This document shows positions 57,486 through 64,000 of a stretch of 64,000 nucleotides of DNA, one piece after another. The notes under the pieces are model-generated. The model searched no databases and was not told the origin of the DNA. It saw only the letters and a program-made list of their open reading frames with translations. The stretch spans positions 34,594,691 to 34,658,690 of the forward strand of contig NC_063174.1 in NCBI RefSeq assembly GCF_023159225.1, given 5' to 3'. The DNA comes from Perognathus longimembris pacificus (lineage: Eukaryota > Chordata > Mammalia > Rodentia > Heteromyidae). Position numbers and translations under genes: made by a program. Every line of letters begins with the position of its first letter. The stretch's first letter is position 1.

Positions 57486-58226
57486 AGTAAATAAGGATAA
57501 TTGATCTTTAGCTAGTGGAAATTCAATAATCGATAAATGACTAAGCATTGTCTAACCACATTTCACTCATCTTTGACTGAGTCATATTTGGGTCTATTGT
57601 CATGTTTCTCAGCTTTGGCACCATTTTATTTCCGATATATTGTGCAAATCTGTTCTGTGCTTTTTTATAGGGCGTTTTGAGGCACCCTTGACTTCTACCA
57701 ACTAGATGCCATGAGCCCAAGTAATAGCTGGATGTTGAAAATATGCCCCGAGGAGCAAAAGCATCCTAGTGGAGAGCCACTAAACCATCATCAGTAGCAT
57801 TGCATGGGAGCTCATAATGACAGGAGGAAAAGTAACACCTTTGAGATTCTCTCCAGAAAGCCCAGTCCCAGGCCCAATTTAACTGTTCTGTGAAGAGACC
57901 TTTGTCCTACTTCTCTTTATTGGGGTATTATGGCAGCCTCTCAAAATCATGGTGGTGTTTGACTATCTCTGTTTGTGAGCTCACTTTGACCACCATTCCC
58001 ATGTAACATATTATTTTTAAACACCCAGAGGATCATTTCTCTGCTGAATTGTACTTTTGTGTGAACATATAAATTCAAATAAAAACATCATTTTATCAGA
58101 GTCTAAGATTTCAAACCTGGATAATTCTGAACTTAATATACTTTACAAACATTCACCAGGATTCTCTATAATAGGCAGCAAATTGTGCTCTGTAGAGACC
58201 AATACTTCAAACAAGGTCTTTATCTC
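57486..58226. other. Unassigned, about 0.74 kb
   Basis: Nothing recognised. It ends at the duplication of the next SINE. Confidence 0.45.
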
Positions 58227-58238
58227 AAGAGCCTATGG

Positions 58239-58476
58239 TCAAGCAGGGCACCAGTGGCTCACGCCTGTAATCCTAGCTACTCAGGAGGCTGAGATCTGAG
58301 CATCACATTTCAAAGCCAACCCAGGCAGGGAAGTCCATGAGGCTCTTATCTCCAATTAACTACTAGAAAAGTGGAAGTAGTGCTGTGGCTCAAGTAGTAG
58401 AGCACTAGCCTTGAGCAAAACAGCTCAGGAACAACACCTAGCTCCAGTTCAAGTCCCGCAACAAACAACAACAACA
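58239..58476 (+). mobile_element. 7SL-head/Geo SINE with duplication
   Basis: Head agtggctcacgcctgtaatc, then actcaggaggctgagatctg. Linker cttatctccaattaactac. Geo half gctgtggctcaagtagtaga, end agttcaagtcccgc, tail (aac)n. The 12-bp duplication aagagcctatgg is at 58227-58238 and 58477-58488. The best-bounded copy of this architecture in the window. Confidence 0.95.
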
Positions 58477-58659
58477 AAGAGCCTATGGCCACCTGGGTGG
58501 GTCTTCTTGGCCAGAATTGAGGGGAAAAATCAGCCCTTCATGTTCACATTCAAGAAAGATGAAAAATTAATCAATAAGATCCCATTTAGGTCTATTATTC
58601 TATGTGATTACAATTTCATGGGTATTCTAAGTTGGCCTTTCAGATCTCTTAGAGGAAAG

Positions 58660-58872
58660 AAATGATCACTTATTGAGCCTGTACCATGGACCAGATATTC
58701 TTGTTAAGTTCATTTAAGGATGTAAAAAATGTGTTATTATCATATTTGTACTGATGAGGATACTGAAGATCATAAAGAATAAAATAATGTTCTCCATGTC
58801 AAAGGGTAAGTGGTAAAACTTGAATTTGAATCCACATTGGTTTCACCCCCAAACCCTTGCCTCTATGTTATG
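58660..58872 (-). mobile_element. MIR SINE, minus strand
   Basis: On plus: tcacttattgagcctgtacc then atggaccagatattcttg, tgatgaggatactgaagatc, and cttgaatttgaatccacatt. Near full-length antisense MIR. Confidence 0.85.
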
Positions 58873-60467
58873 CATATGAAGATATATTTGAAAATGATGC
58901 TAGAATAGTTGGAAGCAGTATGCACTCTGGAGGCTATGTGTTCTCCTTTCCTCTGAATGTCTCATTTGAGGACTTGAAGACAAATGGCTTCCATGGTAAC
59001 TGGCAGTCCTGTTGGGATATCTAGGATGAGCCATCAAGATCTGGACACAGAGTACAAAGGAGGACTGTGTTTCCTGGTCTGTGACTACCAGGAATGTAAG
59101 TATAGAGCACCTCTCCAATCCCAGTCTCTTTACCAGACCATCAGAACCAACACAGAAACCACAACATGAAATATGCATATGGTGCAAAAGGCCAGATCCA
59201 CAAAAATCTTGCTTATGGTTTTCCTTGACAAGTATCAATAGCATTATAACATCACAACCCTATGATTTATATTAAACATATTAATATATCTGGGATCCAG
59301 AAGAAGGAAGATTGACAAGTCCATTTAGAGCCAATCCATTGAATCCCACTGACAGATTCATGATTCATCCAGAAGATGTACAAGGGGTGTCAAGAATAGT
59401 GAATTCCTTCCCCTAGTGAGTTCTTAAGCCTCATCAATTTCTGTCCAACAAAATACTTTCATTTGGGTTATTAATTTAATTCTACAGTCTATGAAGTAAT
59501 ATGCTTTTTAAAATTCTGACAACTTGGCTGACAAAATTTGGCCATAATTTCTTTAATTTAATTAACATGAGTAAGAAAAAGTGAGGTTTGTGCAAATGTG
59601 GGCTGGCCAGCTATGACATTCAGGGAAAACGTCAGAAAAAATGTATAAAGGCAACACACGGCAGTGCCCATGACAGCAATATCCCGGACAAGGGGAGATG
59701 CAAGTGGTCCAGATGTCTTTTTTATAAAGCTTTTAGAGCTATCTTTGCCTCACATTATTGCACACTCATTCAAATGTTCCTTATCCTGGTCCAATATGTA
59801 CCAAGTGAGTAAGGGCTAGAGGAGTACCATCCCCTCATATATATGAAATGTTTCTGGGGTAAAGTCTCAAATCCTGGGGTTCATTCATAAACAGCTCAGC
59901 TGGTGGGACTAGCAGATGATGTGCTTTGTGTAGTGGATATATGGTTCCCTGGGACAATATGATGTGCCTGCATCCTTCCTCACTATTCTCTGTTCTCACT
60001 GCACTGAGATCTACAATAGGTTTCTGGTGCCCACCTAGGCTGGTAGTCAGAGATAAATTTCCTTCTTACTCTTTGTGTCATCTTTTCCAAGTCGTAGATT
60101 GGTGGGTAGTTTGGTGGAAAGCAGGGAGGCCAGTGAACGCCAGTTTGAAAGGAGCAATGATTGGGGTGTTGAGAGCTGACCCACTTTTAGAGGAGAAGAT
60201 TTGAGCTATGACAAACCAAAGACCTGACATTGGCCTGACAGATGTTTTGGCATTGTGTACCAACTAGAATCTATCCTAATCCACCTCTTCCAGTGTCCTG
60301 TGTATATAGTGCAAGAAAAAAAATTGTTCATATAAGTCTCTTATTCTAACTGGGAGGTACTTGTTTGGAATGGGGATAAGAGATCTTGGGCTTATTCCCT
60401 AAAAAACTATCAGAGTGTGAATATAGGAGATTTAAATTTTAGTTGCAATGACTATTAAAAAACAAGG

Positions 60468-60469
<2 letters not shown>
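58873..60469. other. Unassigned, about 1.6 kb
   Basis: Several short frames (58900-59275 on both strands, 59588-59812, 59926-60204), none with a recognisable domain. No repeat family recognised. Confidence 0.45.

Positions 60470-60511
<42 letters not shown>
60470..60511. repeat. (CA)n microsatellite
   Basis: About 42 bp of CA. Confidence 0.96.
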
Positions 60512-60515
<4 letters not shown>

Positions 60516-61064
60516 ATCATTGCTCCTGCAGTTCTAAGCTTGTTGGAAGAGAGTGAGTATGGAGAAACTGAGTTTCCAGCAGTAAGGGGAGCTTTGTAGC
60601 ATCAAGATTTCTATTTTATTGGAACCATAACTCTATTCCAAATCTAAATATTCCAGAAATATCCTCAGAAACACACACTTACTGGTCTTACCCCTACAAA
60701 GATTTGCGGCCCTAAGGCACTGATTTCTCATAGCATGTCGATTTCTTTCCATCTAAAGCCAGCCCTTCCACATATGCTCTAGATTCCAACCTTTTCACTC
60801 TCCTGAGGACTTGGCTCTAGCAATTCTCTTTCATCTTACATCATTAGATTTTCTTTTCGATCATTACCATGAACATGAAAGCAGGCTATTATTTCTTCTA
60901 TCTTTAAAGGCCACAAATATTCTTCTGTCTGTACTTCTCCTTTAACTTTGGCCCTATTTCCCTGCTCTCTTTTGTATCAAATACTTCAAAAGTAGCCAGA
61001 TTCTTTCTCTCGCTTCAAAACACCAATTAAGTTCTTTGCTCCCCAAATTGGTCTTAGTACTGAT

Positions 61065-61108
61065 ATGTGTGTGTGTGTGTGTGTGTGTGCGCGCACGCAT
61101 GTGTGCAT
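61065..61108. repeat. (TG)n with GCGCGCAC segment
   Basis: TG run to about 61088, then gtgcgcgcacgcatgtgtgc. All alternating purine-pyrimidine, lying inside the L2 relic. Confidence 0.92.
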
Positions 61109-61572
61109 ATATATCTAAATTAAAATTATTAAATTTTAGTGTTTTGTTAGTTCGATCTGTCAGCAGCATTTGGCACAACTTGTCATTTCTTCCTGGTCAA
61201 TTTACTGTTCTCCACTTGCTTTCTTTGTGTCTTATACTGTGATTCCCTTTTAACTTCCTTTATTGTTCTTTCTTTTCTCTTCAACCCTTTTCTCCAACTA
61301 TACTTACTCTCTTTATCTGATCTAGTTGCATGGCTTTAAATCCTTTTTACTCCTAGATGACTTTCATATTTATATCTGCACCCCAGGCCTTTCTCCTTAA
61401 CTATAGATCCAATCATCCAACTGTCTAAAGGACATCTTCACATTGTCATTTAACATGTCCAAAACATCATTCCTGATCCTCAAATGTGCTCCAAGAATAT
61501 CCTTCTCACTCTTACTTGATCATAACTCCATCTTGCCAGCTGTGTGAGTCAGCAAATTAGAATTCATTATCA

Positions 61573-61788
61573 AGGGGTTGGAATGTGGCTTAGTAGTAGA
61601 GTGCTTGCCTAGCATGCATGAAGCCTTAGGTTCTATCCCTCAGTACTGCATAAACAGAAGAATCCCGATGTGGAACTGTGGCTCAAGTGGTAGAGTGCTA
61701 GTCTTGAGCAAAAAAGAAGCTCAGGCACAGTGCCCAGGCCCTGAATTCAAGCCCCCCCCCCCAACACGTAAAAAAGAAAGAAAGAAAA
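61573..61788 (+). mobile_element. IDL-Geo SINE, older copy
   Basis: Left half aggggttggaatgtggctta, then tgcctagcatgcatgaagc, with degraded B box (ggttctatccc). Geo half aactgtggctcaagtggtag, then a C-run and a mixed A/G tail. A short duplication tcattat flanks it (about 61564 and 61790). The left half is closer to plain ID than the younger copies. Confidence 0.88.
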
Positions 61789-62761
61789 AAATCATTATTG
61801 ACTCCAGAGTTTTCTTCACACTCCCATACACTGTGTATCTAGAAACTCTACATTTCAAAATATAACCATAATTTGCTCCTTTCTACCTTCATTGCTATCA
61901 TACTGTTCTGAACCATCATCATCTCTGTTGGGCAGCTACAATAACCTCCTCTGCTTCCATTTCTGGCCTCTCTAATATACTTTCAATACAATAATCAGAG
62001 TAATACTTTTGTAAAACATGGAAAATGGTTTAGCATTTGAAAAATCTATCAGTGATCCATCACATTAACAGAATAATAAAAAAAAAATGAAAAAAGCACC
62101 ATTACTAAAAAAGAGATTTTTCTTAAAATAACTGCAAAACAAAAAGCATCTATTAAAACAAAGAAATAAAAAATAGCAGCAAACATCAGTCTCAAAGATG
62201 GAAGACTGAAATCTTTCTCCTCAAACAAGAACCAACTAAGGATTTCCTTGTCATTATACTTTTCAACATTGTACTGGAGTTCCTAGCAAGATAAAGAGAC
62301 AATGATTAAGAAATACAAAGGTTAAAGATTACAAGGAAATGTATAAAACTCCTTTATTCACAGTTAACATACAGTGTATGTTGAAATCTTCCAAGGAATC
62401 TAAAACAGGTAAATTGAATGAAGTTTCTGAATGCAATATGAATATACAAAATTTTTTATTTTGTATACTTGCAAAAACAACTGAAAACTAAGTGAAAAAT
62501 ACCACTTACAGTAAAATAAAAACCATCAAGTAACCTAATGAAGTATCAAACAAAAATTTCCTCTATACTATGATCTACAAAACATTGCTAGAAGAAACTA
62601 AAGATATAAATAAATGAACAAATATGTACATTACATATTGAGATGTGAATTTTTGCCAAGGTGATCTATAGATTTGATTACCAAACAAAGCCACAGAAAA
62701 ATTGTCATCTGGCAATTGACAAAGTGGCTTTAAGATTTGTGAATATGTAAAGAAACTTGCA

Positions 62762-62976
62762 GGGGCTGGGGATATGGCCTAGTGGCAAGAGTGCTTGCCT
62801 TGTATACATGAGGCCCTGGGCTCAATTCCCCAGTACCACACATACAGAAAACGGCCAGAAGTGGCGCTGTGGCTCAAGTGGCAGAGTGCTAGCCTTGAGC
62901 AAAAAGAAGCCAGGGATAGTGCTCAGGCCCTGAGTTCAAGGCCCAGGACTGGCCAAAAAACAAAAAAGAAAGAAAG
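62762..62976 (+). mobile_element. IDL-Geo SINE inserted in L1M
   Basis: ggggctggggatatggccta, then ccttgtatacatgaggccc, Geo half gctgtggctcaagtggcaga, tail ending (gaaa)n. The 13-bp duplication aaagaaacttgca is at 62749-62761 and 62977-62989. L1M sequence continues on both sides. Confidence 0.95.
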
Positions 62977-63169
62977 AAAGAAACTTGCAAAATCAAAACA
63001 ATGCTGAAGAAGACCAACCAAGCTGGAAGACTTTCCTCTACTAGATTTCAAGACTCAGTGTAAAACTACAACAATATGTGTAGTATGGTATGGAAATAAA
63101 TGAAGATAAATAGATAAGTAAAAATAGAACGGCGTATATACATATATGTAATCACCTAACTTATCGAAG

Positions 63170-63345
63170 CAAAGAGGAAGGAAAGAAGGAAGGAAGGCAC
63201 ACAAGCAAGAAGGAGAAAGGGAGAGAGGGAGGGAAGAAAAGTGAGAGGGTGGAGTAAAGAAGAAAGGAAGAAAGGAAGGGAGAGAGGGAGGAAGGGGAAG
63301 GGGAAGGTAAAGAGAACGAGAAGGAAAGAGGGAGTAAGATCTTGG
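63170..63345. repeat. Purine-rich (GGAA/GGGA)n tract
   Basis: About 175 bp almost all A and G on plus, with L1M on either side. The minus frame over it is compositional. Confidence 0.93.
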
Positions 63346-64000
63346 TAATTCAGTAAAGAAAGACTAGTCTTTCCAAAACATGATGCTAGAGGAATCATAT
63401 ATCCTATTAAAAACAACAATACCTCTGATTTCTGCCCTATACTATACACATATAATATTTCAAGGTAGATAATACACTTAAACAGAAAATATAGACCAAA
63501 ATCATAAAAGAGAAAAACAATAAACTGGACTTCATCAAATTAAGAATTTCTATTGGTAAAAACGTAAGATTGAAAAAGGCAATAGTCTGTAAGAAAATAT
63601 TCACAATAGAAATATCTGACACTGATCATATATATATAATATTAAAAATTAAAAATAATTGTAAATGAACAAAATGTTTAAGTGGATACTTCATTAAAAA
63701 CTTAACTCAGATGGCCCAAAAGCATAGGGAGACATGTTCAAGTAACCTTACTCATGAAGAATGTACAAATTCTCATACCCACCAGAATGGTTAACATTTA
63801 AAATTGACAATATTAAGTGTTATGAAACTGTAGAGCTACTGAGACTCTCATATATCCCAGGAAGAAGCAAGTCTATCGCAATTACTTTGAAAAGTTCTAC
63901 TTAAATTGAATATTTGCCTACCATATGACTCAGTGATTATATTTCTAAACGATACCCCTAAGTGTATTTCCAAGAGAAATGAGTACATATGACTATCAAA

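Larger units (their letters stand above)
60740..62040 (+). mobile_element. L2 LINE ORF relic, split by a SINE and a TG tract
   Basis: C/T-rich sense strand with L2 ORF wording: cctagatgactttcatattt then atatctgcaccccaggcc (just after the RT 'ADD' region), then tctaaaggacatcttcacat and aacatgtccaaaacatcat. It resumes after the IDL-Geo at 61795 with cctcctctgcttccatttct and aataatcagagtaatac. Overlaps in L2 coordinates with the copy at 56640, so a separate insertion. Confidence 0.75.
62050..64000 (+). mobile_element. Ancient L1M ORF2 relic, runs off the window end
   Basis: Ordered landmarks: aacatcagtctcaaagatgg then aagactgaaatctttct, tcaacattgtactggagttc, ctacaaaacattgctagaag, tctatagatttgattaccaa, gactttcctctactagattt then aagactcagtg, and ctggacttcatcaaattaag. 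It spans the RT palm to the C-terminal region with many stops. Interrupted by the IDL-Geo at 62762 and a purine tract at 63170. Confidence 0.88.

Noticed and set aside
59588..59812. Cys/Lys-rich 74-codon frame resembling a small basic protein
   Set aside because: No recognisable motif spacing, no start context, splice context or related frame nearby.

Overview
This window is mammalian nuclear DNA, and its interspersed repeats point to a rodent. The most specific marker is a dimeric SINE, present in at least six copies. It has a tRNA-Ala-like left half (B box ggttcgattcc) joined to a right half that begins tgtggctcaagtggcagag. This matches the IDL-Geo SINE known from Geomyoidea (kangaroo rats, pocket mice, pocket gophers). 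Assignment to that group is inference from the repeats; I cannot name the species. I found no convincing host protein-coding exon, tRNA or rRNA gene, CpG island or promoter. The window is best read as intergenic or deep intronic DNA made of repeats of many ages separated by unassigned sequence.

Layout. 0-12 kb: one IDL-Geo copy, a 7SL-headed SINE with a CT tail, a twin-primed (internally inverted) L1 at 3.9-4.75 kb, a Tigger/MER2-like DNA transposon at 8.4 kb, and older L1 3' ends at 9.1-9.5 and 10.4-11.75 kb. 12-29 kb: MER5A-like, MIR and L2 relics, composite SINEs with microsatellite linkers or tails, nested SINEs at 18.3-19.1 kb, a cluster of L1 3' ends at 23.5-24.9 kb, nested MaLR-type LTRs at 25.8-27 kb, and an ancient L1M at 27.9-28.7 kb. 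29-32.3 kb: a 3.2 kb 5'-truncated L1 on the minus strand with a 14-bp target-site duplication. 32-50 kb: hAT and other DNA-transposon relics, MIRs, a young IDL-Geo at 41.6 kb, short L1 3' ends, and long unassigned stretches. 50.97-53.67 kb: a young plus-strand L1 with a perfect 14-bp duplication, whose ORF2 portion is broken by what looks like one missing T. 54-64 kb: two (CA)n tracts, two long L2 relics, MIRs, more SINEs, and an ancient L1M ORF2 relic that runs off the window end.

No genes act together here. What the sequence records is retroposition by an L1 family that was active recently, with two SINE architectures presumably moved by it (IDL-Geo and a 7SL-head SINE carrying the same Geo-like right half). 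Insertions sit inside older insertions, and SINE A-rich tails or linkers often continue into microsatellites. I did not find a new gene system. The points most worth a second look are the shared Geo module, the near-open L1, the twin-priming event, a shared L1 breakpoint, and paired changes in the tRNA-like stem of one IDL-Geo group.
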